A stretch of 64,000 nt of DNA from Aulostomus chinensis (lineage: Eukaryota > Chordata > Actinopteri > Syngnathiformes > Aulostomidae), in NCBI GenBank assembly GCA_037954235.1, contig JBBMOA010000013.1, positions 24,099,192 to 24,163,191 of the forward strand, in the 5' to 3' direction. The position numbers were made by a program, and so were the translations under genes. The notes beneath the pieces were generated by a model, which saw only the letters and a program-made list of their open reading frames with translations, was not told the DNA's origin and did no database searches. Of the stretch, positions 24,707-35,886 are shown piece after piece (within the stretch, counting starts at the first letter, position 1; every line of letters starts with the position of its first letter).

Positions 24707-25585
24707 CGTGTGTCTGGTAATGCAGGAACATGTCACCTGGTGCATTGGTGTGACTCACCCAAGAGTTTTCAATAGTCTTTTGATAATTGTGAGGTTCTGT
24801 GGCACGACTGAATATAATCAGGCGCCATCTATATAGGACGTGCATGTTAGATTCAATTCTCTGACAGGAAAATATCGCGAATCACAAGATTTGTACTTTA
24901 ATAAATAAATCAAATGATCAGAATTTCAGATCACGGTGTTGTTGAATGTGCTGCTGGTGAGATTTGAATCGGTAAGACTGTCTATCTGAGGTGGAGCATC
25001 AAGCAGAGAAGCCAACGTCTGAACTCAGTGGGCAGCAGCATCAACACGTAGGTCCCGTTCGCCGTCATGTGTACAATACAACCAATTTAATATGGAAATC
25101 TGTTAAATGAGCTGTTCACTTCAATGTATTGCAGCTACACTCGAGTGGCAAGCGCTTTAGGCAAGCAACCAAATCCTGTTAGAAATGTCAATTGAAAAGG
25201 TCTTGAGATATTAAAAATGTAGTTTTTAATTAAAGGTTTATTAATAGATTTTTCAAACTTTTTTTTTTTAATTACCCGACCGGATGCCTGAGGCATTTGG
25301 ATTACAACTTTTATCTCACTCGATTCAGACTGCCTCTCCCCATTCAGCCATTTTGGATTAAAAGTCAGACTTCATAAATGCTGTTCATTAATTCGCAGCG
25401 CGAGCAGTTAATGTGAGATTCGGTTGTAACGTTACGGTTGGTCTAAGTGTCTGTTTATTTTTAGATTCTTGTGGCTACTTTGCAGCCCGGGCCTAATCTG
25501 TCACAGAGGAGCACATGGAGGAAATCTTAATCAGTGTGCCTAAAGAAGATTTTCAATGCACTCGGGTTTGTGTGGTCTGGAAATT

Positions 25586-25637
25586 CAACATGTTAGTAAC
25601 ACGTACTGTCACAGTAAATGATGTTACTGACATGTTG
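25586..25637. repeat. 52-base hairpin with nested palindrome in its loop
   Basis: The left arm CAACATGTTAGTAACA and right arm TGTTACTGACATGTTG are reverse complements at 15 of 16 positions. The 20-base loop holds TACTGT-C-ACAGTA, a perfect inner palindrome. It may be an RNA hairpin or a paired binding site; no function is shown. Confidence 0.9.
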
Positions 25638-25961
25638 CATGGAGCATGAGGTAAAAACGGTCAAAGTAAATTGGAACCAGTCAGGGCTGCACTGTTGGTA
25701 CACAGAGTCATTACCAGTATGAGTTAGTGGGAATTATAGGCGACTAGTAAGCAGAAATGTTCTGTGCGCAGGTTCATGAATGACTTGGGTGTGTGTGTGT
25801 GTGTGTGTTTTCGTTCAATAATATGTATAGAGGCAACCAAATCAAAATGAATCGCAGGCAATTAGCGAGATTTGATGATTCATAATCTAATCACCAGCTG
25901 ATTACGTTTCACCTCAATTAAAAACCTGCAGGTGGATGCATGTTCAAACATCTTCCAAAGT

Positions 25962-25978
25962 CATTCTGGGAAATGTAG
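25962..25978 (-). promoter_or_regulatory. ZNF143 (SBS)-like motif
   Basis: CATTCTGGGAAATGTAG is the reverse complement of CTACATTTCCCAGAATG, closely matching the ZNF143 consensus ACTACAATTCCCAGAATGC. It is far from any known start site, so occupancy is uncertain. Confidence 0.3.
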
Positions 25979-26926
25979 GAAATGTCAACAGAACTAGATG
26001 CAGGAAGTTAAGGCAGAGCAGCTAAAACAAACCCTGACACTCTTACAGTGAATCAAGTACATCCCTGTAAATCAGTCCTGAACAGGTTTAACTAGCTGTC
26101 AGTCAAGTTTGGGTCTCAGTTGGCTGCGGTCATTTTGTGTTGCGTGCGCGGTCATAATGGCTACCCCTGCTCTGGCTAATTATGAGGGTCTCTGCTACCC
26201 ACATTTTTTTAGCTCCAGCTAACAGCGTCAGTGTAATTTAGACAGTACGCTGAGGGAATGGTGCTTCTTTCATTCCTCCTCTGAGCTCCGATCATCCTGT
26301 CCTGCACTTCATAACTTGAACTGACGGATATCTCATGAGGAAAATATGTTAAGTGACCTCAGCCTCTTAATGCTGCTTAGATTTGTCCGTTAGGACCCAT
26401 TTTCTTTGTGAGTGCACAAATTCCCTGTTTCAAGAACGGCAACTTTGTACGATGGGTGGTGGAAGCTGTCATTAATGCGTGAGAAGATCATCAGGAGGCG
26501 GCCCGAGGAGGGGATTTTTTGTTTTTTACTTGCAGTTGCAGGAAGTTGCAGCTCACAGCTTTGTCTTGTTGAACTGCAGAGTTTGCCGCCACAAAAACGA
26601 TGCTAACCGTCTCTCTGTTGGCATCATTTCAGTGTTGCCGACGTATAACTAACAGATGCCGTGGTATTACCGTGTGACGCAGGTTGTGGTCTTTTCAGGT
26701 TGTTTTTTTGTTTTTTGTTTTTTAAATCAGCTTGTTTCACGTACCAGAAGCCAGCTCGGAATTCTCTGGGGTTGCGATGTTTTCCTCTCGGTTGTTTCGC
26801 TTCATTTTAGTTCATTCTCAGATGAACAGTTTTCACCGCTCAGCAAGACCACGTAAAGCTGCTTTAATAACTTAAAGACTAAGCAGGAGAGGCCCGATGT
26901 TGTTTTTATTTTTATACAGTTTTATT

Positions 26927-26931
<5 letters not shown>

Positions 26932-26960
<29 letters not shown>
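26932..26960. repeat. (TA)n microsatellite
   Basis: A TA array embedded in T/A-rich sequence, ending in a T run. Confidence 0.9.
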
Positions 26961-26967
<7 letters not shown>

Positions 26968-27084
26968 TAGCCCATTTTTTTGTTTCTGTCTTTAATTAAA
27001 TTGACAACATCCTGGTTTAAGAGACCAAACAATATTTTACACTCCCTTCAATTTTTGTAATTATTTTGCCGCCCCCTCCCCAAG

Positions 27085-27115
27085 AAAAACAAACAAACAA
27101 ACAAACAAACAAACA
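27085..27115. repeat. (AAAC)n microsatellite
   Basis: About seven AAAC units following CCCCAAG. Confidence 0.9.
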
Positions 27116-28207
27116 GGTGAGTGAGAGCAGCAAGTATTTCCACTCTATTTTTATTGGCCGTTAGTACAAAGCTAGCCATGCCAGGTACGAACACTCATTG
27201 ACATGAGGCAACACAATCAGTACTATTTCATAAAATCACCTTTTACATAAAATTGTCTCTTTATGATTGCAGCCTCATCTGCTGTGTTGCTCCGCATCTG
27301 TGTGCTCTCAGCAGTGACTCGGGTCTCTGGATATGGTTCAGGAGGGAAACATTCACTACTTAGTGTTTTGTTTTTGTTTTTTTTCTGAGAACACGACCCC
27401 TCCCAGTCAGTCGATGTTTTACCTTTTAATTTCAGACTTGGAAAAAAAGAAAAGAAAAGAGAAGCAGAGGATAAATCACAAACAAGATGTTTTAAGTTAG
27501 GCCCCTACGCATGTGTCAGCCCCCTTTTTTGCCAGGGTTGCAACATAGTGTTCATTTGCATACAAATACAAAACATTTATCTCTCAAAAACTTTTGGTTT
27601 CAACACATGGGTTTTTCAGCAAAAAAACAAACAAACCTAAATCCAGTGTAAAAATCCAATTGGCCTTTTGTGGAGGGAACCACCTTCCCCACTGGCTTGA
27701 GATACGTCATCCTGAAGGATAAATACTAGTTTAGGTCAGGGTATCTAAGGTGGACCTCATGATATGACACAGAACTCCGGTCAGTTTTATCACCATATGT
27801 TGCGATGCCATGTGATAATCTGATCCAGCACATTTAGCGATACTTTACACAACTGACTTTAAAAAACAACAACAGCTGAATGTGGGCATTCCAACCGTGT
27901 GTGCGTCACACGCTTGTTTGATGAACTTGTTACTCTGTAGTTTATCTTTAGCTGCAGGTGCTGCCCCTCTGTCTAGATGGTGCCAGGAGGCAAGTCGCCA
28001 TGCAGCGACATCTACAGGCGCGGCGGGAATATCAATCATTATCATTTGGGGGGGGGACAAATCATGATAAATTGCTTAATCAATTTTATTGCACAGCCCT
28101 AAAATGGAGAGGATGCGAGTTAGCATAGTTTTTACCATTAAGGTCTTTATTTATAAATGTTGTTTCGGGGCATTTTTGCCTCTGCAAAACAACATGGGCA
28201 CACACGT

Positions 28208-28208
<1 letters not shown>

Positions 28209-28256
<48 letters not shown>
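28209..28256. repeat. (CA)24 microsatellite just upstream of the ldb2 promoter
   Basis: A CA array about 350 bases before the ldb2 start codon. Confidence 0.96.
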
Positions 28257-28257
<1 letters not shown>

Positions 28258-28258
<1 letters not shown>

Positions 28259-28561
28259 TCTTGAACTTTGCAAGAGTGCAAAACTGAGTGTCGGTCTGTA
28301 GGGAGCAGGAAACGACTTCCCTCCCCCTCCTTCAATTCTACCCCCCCCCCCCCCCCCGTTTCCCTCCTCCTCCCCCTCCCCCTCCTCCTCCTCCTCCTCC
28401 ACGCTATAGCAGCGAACTAGGCAGGCCAACTTGCAGAGTGCAGCTCAGCCTCGACAGCGGCTGCTTCCCACTGGGGGTCTTCGGAGAGCATCGCACTTCC
28501 ATGTGCGCTGCTGTGCCCGCTGGATGTTGAAATCGCGCCGTGCGCCTCGCCAGGAGCCACC
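28258..28561 (+). promoter_or_regulatory. ldb2 promoter and 5' UTR region
   Basis: DNA immediately upstream of the ldb2 start codon. A C17 run (28341-28357) and a CTCC-rich tract to about 28400 are followed by CpG-rich sequence running through exon 1 to about 28750. I see no TATA box at a sensible place, which fits a CpG-type promoter. The transcription start cannot be placed from sequence alone; the GC-rich part after 28400 is the likely 5' UTR. The C run and the (CA)n just upstream (28209-28256) are likely to vary in length between individuals. Confidence 0.5.
28501..28530 (+). promoter_or_regulatory. upstream ORF 1 in the ldb2 leader
   Basis: A nine-codon open frame with its own ATG and TGA stop ends 31 bases before the ldb2 ATG. 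Its context is weak (T at -3, T at +4). If the transcript starts upstream of 28501, it would be scanned first and could slightly damp ldb2 translation. The frame is seen directly; the regulatory role is inference. Confidence 0.3.
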
Positions 28562-28667
28562 ATGTCCAATCCAACCCACGACCCGTTCTACTCGTCTCCG
28601 TTCGGACCCTTCTACAGGAGACACTCGCCCTACATGGTCCAGCCCGAGTATCGGATCTACGAGATGA
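28524..28667 (+). promoter_or_regulatory. upstream ORF 2 overlapping the ldb2 start out of frame
   Basis: An ATG at 28524 overlaps the end of the first upstream ORF and runs 47 codons to a TGA at 28665-28667, so it reads past the ldb2 start in a different frame. Initiation here would bypass the main ATG. Its context is poor (T at -3, T at +4) while the ldb2 ATG is a perfect Kozak match, so leaky scanning should favour ldb2. Confidence 0.3.
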
Positions 28668-28693
28668 ACAAGCGGCTGATGACGCGCACTGAG
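28562..28693 (+). CDS. ldb2: ldb2 coding exon 1 (N-terminus of LIM-domain-binding protein 2)
   Basis: This is the first coding exon of LIM-domain-binding protein 2. The protein is a nuclear adaptor that dimerises through its N-terminal half and binds LIM-homeodomain and LMO proteins through a C-terminal LIM-interaction domain, bridging transcription complexes. The exon encodes 44 residues starting MSNPTHDPFYSSPFGPFYRR. The stretch YMVQPEYRIYEMNKRL is the LDB2 form; as I remember it, LDB1 has YGNQTDYRIFELNKRL here. The start is chosen because the ATG sits in a perfect GCCACCATG Kozak context and gives the family's N-terminus. The exon ends ACT GAG followed by a GTGAGC donor, leaving phase 0, which matches exon 2 at 48269. 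The DNA is CpG-rich, unlike its AT-rich surroundings. Only about a fifth of the roughly 373-residue protein is in the window. The family call is very sure; the a or b teleost copy is undetermined. Confidence 0.96.
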
Positions 28694-29515
28694 GTGAGCT
28701 GACCGGGGATTACCGCCGGCCGCACGGTCCCGTTAGGGTGGCGGTACCGGTAGGAGGAAAGCGGGCTGGGGGAGGTCCGGTAATGAGGGAGGGAGTGCAG
28801 AGAAGCTCCGGTCGGTGTGAAGGTCTGACAATTAGGGGATATGATGAGATGCCAAAGTGCCAAACATTCCTGAGGTGAAAGTAGACAACAAGTAAACATC
28901 CGTGCGGCCGCTGAAGTGCTCGGTTCCGCTCCTGGAATCAATGAGGTGAATGTGAAGATGAGGAGCTGAGATGTTTCACCTGCTCGGAGAACTTGTTAAC
29001 CTTCTCCACCACATCAGCGCCAGCCAGGATACAGTGACTCACCTGAAATGAAATACTTCTGACAGGAAGCCTCCTCCTCAGACATGCGACCATGTTGAAG
29101 TTTGCTTTGAACTCCTTTTAATTCCTCATTTGTTCGCAACGTGACACATTTAGAAAGTTGTGTGCAACGCCAAGCATGTTGTGGACTGAGGAGGGAGAAG
29201 TGAAGTCCACAGACCGATGCAAACCAGCCTTTTCACGTGTATTCAAATAAATTAGCATATATTTACATATGACATCACATGTTTGTACATATTTGCATGT
29301 TTGGTTTGCTCTTTTGGAATATTACAGCTCAAAAAAACAACAAAAACAAACCAGACCAGAAAGAAGAGTTTCTCTAATAGTTTCCAGCAAGGCAATCATG
29401 ATCTATGAGTCACCGCTGTGTGATGAGGTTTTATCAATGAAATTGACCCCGATGTAAAATAGATTTTCATATAATTGAGAGAGTTAATCCCACATCAGTT
29501 TCTTGAGAGTTTGGA

Positions 29516-29517
29516 GT

Positions 29518-29548
<31 letters not shown>

Positions 29549-29549
29549 G
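29516..29549. repeat. (TG)8 followed by a G18 run
   Basis: Another TG array running directly into poly-G, inside ldb2 intron 1. Confidence 0.93.
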
Positions 29550-32400
29550 CAAACAGTGTCATCCAGACTGAACCTTTGGCGATCTCATTGTGAATTATAG
29601 GAAGCATCTGTCTTTAGCATCTGTTCACAAATCTGCAGGGGAAAAAAAAAGGATCTAAGCCTCGCGAGGTATCTTCGCAGGGATTGAAAGCGGCAAAATG
29701 CAGTAAAATACAGTTTGTAGCCGCTTATCTCTTCACTTCTTAAAGTATTAAATGTCAAAGCTGCATCTAAGGATTATCATTAGCGGGTGATAGTGAGTGG
29801 TTCACCCTTTATCAATTGTTTCGTCTATAAGATTTTAACAAATTGCTTGGATTTACTGCCTTAGGTTAAATGTCGTCTTTGTGTAACAGTCCAAAACTCA
29901 CAGATATTCAGTTTACGAATGCAAATGAGTGAGAAAGTCATAATTATGTTAATTTTTTTAAATTTTTTTTTTACTGCAAGAAGGATCTAAATCAACAATT
30001 AAAACCTGGTTATGTGGGTTTTAAATAATGGGACTTGTCGTTGCTGTAGGAGGCTTTAGGGCCGGCATCAGATCCCCGAGGAGGCTCGAGCTGTGGACTG
30101 ACCTGTCCATCTCCTTTTTTGCCGTCCTTGTCTGATCCTATTTGAAGTCAGACTCCGGCTGAGTTACTGCAGCAGCTTGCAGATGCTGACTCTCCTTAAG
30201 AGGAACTTGCAACTTTAAGCAGACCAAGGCGATGTTGCTGAGATGCAACGGCCCGGTCTGATGCATTATTCATGTGGAATGGTCCGAGCCCCGGTAGACC
30301 TCAACTCCCGTACCACACAAACCCCGACGCAAAGTGCAGTCGCTATGCTCAAACTCACACACATTCTGCCAGACCCGCACGGCATCAACATACAAATGAC
30401 ACAGGCATGAGTGGACATGTCTTCTAACTTCTGTTATATCATAATTGATTAGTTTTTCCTGTTCTTGTTGCTGTTCACGGAACCCTCATACCTTTTCTCT
30501 TCTTGAATTCATCTCATTATCTGACCTCAGAACGTCTGGAGGAACATATGGCATTTTTATAAAGGACCTTAGAACTGTGGTCTACTACAACCTTTGTTTT
30601 GCAGCCTTTGCAGCAGATATTGTAGGAAAAAGGACTTGCTTTGACTCTATTGTGCATTGAATGGCATATACCATACATGTGTTATCAGTAAAAAGAAAAT
30701 AATTTCACTTAAAAAAATCAATAAACAACAAGAAAGATGATGTGAATGTTGCATGAGGTCTTAAAGGCAGAAACAACCTAAATGCTGCATCCGCTCTCAG
30801 TGAGGAAGTCAATCAAATTAAATGTATAATTCTGACTTCTCTGGAGTGAGGTGGCTGCTGCTTGATTCAAATGCAGCTGGTGGCTGCAACAGGATGAAGA
30901 GAAGACCCACAGAACAGGAAATAAACAGGCAGTCTTTTTGTTTGCATCCAGATGTGCCATACAGGCTTTTAACTAAATTATACAGTAATTATCCTCACGA
31001 ATGCAAAACTGAAGCCATCAGTTTTTCACACGGCGAACACATGGGGACAATATTTTAGCTAAAGATCATATTTGTAAAAGATAGTGATATAAACTGTCTT
31101 TTAAACAGCTGTAAGAGTCTCTCTCACTTATTTAAGGGGGGGGGGGGCGGTTTCGGCGTCTCGAGTGAGACTCTGGAGCTGGTTACTTCCTGTTCAGCAA
31201 GGCTAGCTGGCTGCTTCTTTAATGATGACGAGCGCTGAAGGGTCATCGCGCTGCCTCTTTCATCACTGCCCATCTCTAATTCAGCACGCATTTCAAACTT
31301 CAGCACGAGTGCCGGCTCACTGTATTCCAAAACAGGAAGTTTGATGTGTTCTTTGCACAAGGAGGAAAATAGCTGAGTTGTCCTGCCGGATAGTTTGTTT
31401 GAATATTTCATCAAGGCTTTGCTGCGAGGGTCCGTACCATGTTGTGTTCGATGTCCTAAAGCTGATTTTTCATGCAAAATTGGAAAATATATTATAATCT
31501 TGTTCGATGTTGATATTCGTTTTAGAGCCTCGTAGTTTTAGACCTCACAAGTGGCACTGCTAATAATAATGACAAAAAAGAGCCAGCATATAGAAATAAG
31601 AGTAAAGCATACAGTACACCGAGAGGGGAAATATTTCATGTTTTACAGCTTAGCAGCACTAAGCATGAGCAAATATATCATAGTGTTTGCTGAAATAATT
31701 TACAGAGAGAGAAATGTTCAGTGTTTGGAGTCAATAAGACCCCCGAGAAGAGAGCCGTTGACTCTCCATTACACTTGGACAAACGACTATAAAAGCCCCC
31801 AGAGATGAAATTAGACTTATGTGCCATTTGGGTGCAGTAATGCAGAGTAACAAGTACTTCTGAAACATATCAAACAAATCATATCACGTTGTATTAGAGG
31901 TGGGTGATAGAGATTTGACACTTAATTTTTGGGGTAAGGATAGGAACGATGATATAGAAATAGTATCATAAAATACTCATTCTTCTCAGCCGCCAGTCAC
32001 GGTAGTATACAGTTGTAGTATTTTAGTATCGACATAATCCTGATGGTCATGAAATGATAAACTTTAACCATGAAATCAGTGTAAAGTATTTGAAGGATTT
32101 GATTTACTAGTCAAAATTCAAACGCAAATACTTGCAGGGTTCAGAATACGCAAACATAAAAAAACAACAACAACTTTGTTCTGTAAAAGGGCAAAGAGTT
32201 TAAAAAACAGAGCAAATCCTACAGTTGGATGGTACCGATGAGATACACCGTTTCGTCTTAGCCTGGTCTTTTAAAATCACAGTCTCAAAGAATACGGATG
32301 GTTCTGGTTTGTCAATGCGACAAAACCACATGTGGTTTGTTAAAGGTGCTATTTGGTGAAGTATAAAAAATAGTTAGTCATTCAGTTTTTACCCACTAAA

Positions 32401-32416
32401 CCAGTAGGGGGCAGCA
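32401..32416 (+). promoter_or_regulatory. ldb2: CTCF-like motif, perfect core match, in ldb2 intron 1
   Basis: CCAGTAGGGGGCAGCA matches all 16 positions of CCASYAGRKGGCRSYA. It is the best CTCF-like site found by eye in the window. It lies 3.7 kb into intron 1. Confidence 0.45.
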
Positions 32417-33621
32417 TATCTCAAGAAATGTGGGCTGTTATGCGATGGAAATGCTATCTTCTGTAGCACCTGCAAGTTTAGACCTATTTTTGGTAGCGAA
32501 CCAAACAATGAGATTATGGATGTAAGCAGGTAAAGGTAGTTTCCTTCACCAACTCTTTGTTTGCACAACAATCTATCGTGTCCGCCGAGGTAATGGGGTC
32601 TCATGAGATGAGGCAGCGTGGCGCTTGCTGGTTGGGATTTTTTTAGAAAAGGTGCATTTTTTTTTTAAAAAAAGGACAGTTGATGTTTTAGACAATTAGA
32701 TGTCCAGGCACCACAAGAGAAGGCTGAGCTTTTATCATTATCCTCAGATAATTTGGCTCTGAACGTGAGAGACGGCAGAATAAGCTGATCCAAAACGTTT
32801 AAAGACCTTCTGTTGGATTTCATTGCACACAGAGATGTGTGATGTCTTTTTCTCTCCGTTGCTATAGTTTGTTTATCCAGAGTCAAAAAAAAAAATGATC
32901 TCAAGCTTGCAAACAGCAGTCTTGTCAGCAGTATCACCAAAGTAAAGATACTAAATATGGCGAAAGGATCGCCAGTGTCAAGGATAAGAATAGCTGCGAG
33001 CCTTCTCAACATCATGCTCGCTGGCTGCCCGTATAGATGCTGAATGACTCACTGGTTTTGCATTCCGACTAGTTCGTAATATGTCTAAGCTTCAATATGA
33101 CACCCCCTTTTATAAAAGTTGACTAAAGTCCCTCCTCTGCTGGAAATTCTTCCATTTGTCTTATTCATGAGTGTGCTTTTGAATTTGCTTGGCTGGTGGT
33201 GCAACTGCCGCTCACAGCAGCAGACACGGGACTCAAGGACTTGACACTTGGAGGAGACGTACTTACCCAGAGAGGAAGCTATAGTCTTTGCGAGTATAAG
33301 TGACATATATCACAAAAGCTTAATGCTCCTCATCCTCCAGGACTGAGCTGACATGTTGCTAGAACGAGTTTCCTTCAACCCCTCAGAATAAAAGACATTC
33401 AGTGTTTGCTTTGAGTTGCAGAGTGTAAGTGGAGGTCCGTTGTTGGCTTCCTCGAATTACTGACTCAAAATTTAGTTCATTAAATACTTCAGTTGTACAG
33501 AGTTCAAGGTGTCTTGATTTGTCTGATCCAGTGTGAAATAACCGATGTGCATCAGTCGGTGGCCACCCCGGAGAAGCTCCAACCCGAGAGCTGTCGTAGT
33601 TTTTACAATGGAAAAACGGCA

Positions 33622-33710
33622 CAAAACGATTACCCGATTGATTAAAAAGTTTCCAAGCTATTAAGACACTTATCGATGAATCAGCTAATAAATTACAGTG
33701 ATGATGGTAT
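33622..33710. mobile_element. fragment of an AATCGATTAATC-type hAT MITE
   Basis: AAAACGATTACCCGATTGAT, AAAAGTTTCCAAGCTATTAA and TTATCGATGAATCAGC resemble the interior of the very common fish element that begins TAGGGCTGCAACGATTAATC. The copy is heavily mutated and has no visible ends. A similar scrap may occur near 34185-34230. Confidence 0.35.
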
Positions 33711-35842
33711 CAGAGTCGCAGGAACAGTTCATCTGCAGATGACTTCCTCGATGAAATCACTCGCTCCTTAAATCATTTATCATTCTTCCCCTCGTCAACA
33801 ATGCAACCCCAAATTTTTTTGCATTTTCGCTTGAAGTCGTATTACGTAAGTTTGTGAGTCTCACTTCATACCAACAGGCTACTGCTAATTGTGTCAATAT
33901 TAAAAGTACTCGAGCATAATTGTAATATGAATACATAATAATACTGATACTTGTGCACACAGAATGTTACTAATACTAACGTATCTCAACTATTCGACAC
34001 ATTGCTCGTTATTGTCGCGATTGTGCGGTTCAGATGCGTCGTGCAGTCAGACAGGTGGACACGCGGTACCCATCATGTACTGGTGCCGCTGCCTTTATGC
34101 TCTCAATCCATGAATTCTGTAGTGTCAAATGTCCAGGAAATTTAAAGATATGTTTGACACGTTTTGCTTGAAAAAAATGCTAAATTGTTTAATTAACGAT
34201 GAAAACAATCAATGATTAATTGTCTGTCCGTTGACCAATTGCATTGTTGTTTCAGCTTAGTAAAAACAAAACAAAACACACAAAAAAAACCCGGTTGTAT
34301 TCAGAGGCGCGACTCTTGCGTTGAAGCGTACCGAGGGACTGCTTGTGTTGTCCTAACAACAAGTTCACGTCCAGAGTTGCAGACTGATGAAACGCAGCGA
34401 TAGAGCGAGTCCTGAGCTTTTGTCAGGAATCAGCACTCACCTTTGAACTGATGACTGCGCTGCAGCTTAAACAGTTCTGCTCCTGTGATGACTCGGGGTC
34501 TGTTTCCATCCCAACCTTATTACCTGCTCCATTCATACTTATTACCTGCCCAGCTGTATTTCTGCACCAGGCTGACTGCTATCCCATTACCTTCATTTTA
34601 TACAATGTGAACCCGCTGTGACCTGGCAATCTAAACAGGCTTTGATGTGGATTTGATGCTATGCATACGGTGTGACCACATTGTTTCTGTGCTGTCGCTC
34701 GGGGGGGCACTGGCCTCGTTGTACGGAGGCAGCTGTGATGATTTGTGGGGGAATTTGACACTTAAGCGTATGCAAATGAGTCAGTGGATTAACATTCAGA
34801 GGAGGAGCTTGGTCGACCTCAGCCGCTGTAAGGCCATTAGCATAGAAGGCATTAATATTCAGCAGAAGCCAGCGGAGATACAGAACAACACTGTAAGTAA
34901 AACTACCACACAGAGGCTGAAACAGAAGGAAAACAAAAGCATTTTAATGGCGGCTCCGTAATAATACTCAAAGGGCTGTGCTCCAAAACCTCTCGGCTGC
35001 TGGGTCTAATGGTCGCAGTCTTCCTCAGTGGATGGATGTGAAATCGGTCACAGTGATTGGCAGACCATTCATTGGATTCTTGTGTCTATTGCACATATTA
35101 GTCTGGTTCTCATTATTCAAATGGGCCCACAGACCTGACTCATTGGGTCTTCTGTGGAGGAGGAACTGCAGTGTTCATTATGGCCAAATCCCTTGTTCCT
35201 GTCACGGGCAAAGTGGATCTGTTCCCATCAGCACTGTGTCAGATTGACACCAACAGGCTTATGATGTGGAGGTCAAGTTGTAAGGTTCACAGAGACGGAT
35301 TAAGATGAACGCACGCGCAGAATTATGTTTAGTACGAACATGCATTCAACACAATCGTGAAACAGAGACGCGATATCCTCTCATTCCGTTGTTAGGAGCG
35401 GAATGAAATCTAAATGGGAATATTCTGCATTCGCATTTTAGTCCGACTAGTTGTCCAAGTGGAACTAAACACACAACAACTAAAGCATATTTTCATTAAA
35501 AGTAGATTTTTAACAGATTTTACAAATTTTCCATTCACATTTAATGTTAAAAACACAAAAGTATTGAATGTGCAAATAGTGCCGGTACCTCCAGTTTGTT
35601 GTTGTTGTTTTGCCTGATCAGCGGCGATAAGCTTCTTTGTCATTTTCAGCGAGAGAAAGTGACAAAACTTAAAAGTGAAACTCAGACTCACTCCTGAACA
35701 AATGTGAGTTTGAGGATGTTTTGCATTTCAAATGTGTTTTTGCATGAAACATCCCTGCAGTTGTGCTTCCAAACATGAATGCGCTTTATCCCATCAAATC
35801 CTATTATGATTATTACCAGTTGAAGCCACTGGTTGAGTTTAT

Positions 35843-35886
35843 GTTGTTGTTGTTGTTGTTGTTGTTGCCACCGCCGCCGCCGCCAC
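35843..35886. repeat. (GTT)n then (CCG)n trinucleotide tract
   Basis: Eight GTT units followed by CCACCGCCGCCGCCGCC. Confidence 0.95.

Larger units (their letters stand above)
19600..28208. other. intergenic DNA proximal to ldb2
   Basis: No exon is recognised. The stretches 19.7-19.9 kb and 22.38-22.53 kb are strongly purine-rich (GGA/GGT), and several TG, GA and CT arrays lie between 20.4 and 24.7 kb. The segment 22.20-22.38 kb between two TG arrays is GC-rich and looks single-copy. Blocks with TAAT cores and octamer-like sites occur at 23.38-23.48 and 25.85-25.93 kb. A ZNF143-like motif and a 52-base hairpin lie near 25.6-26.0 kb. Confidence 0.55.
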
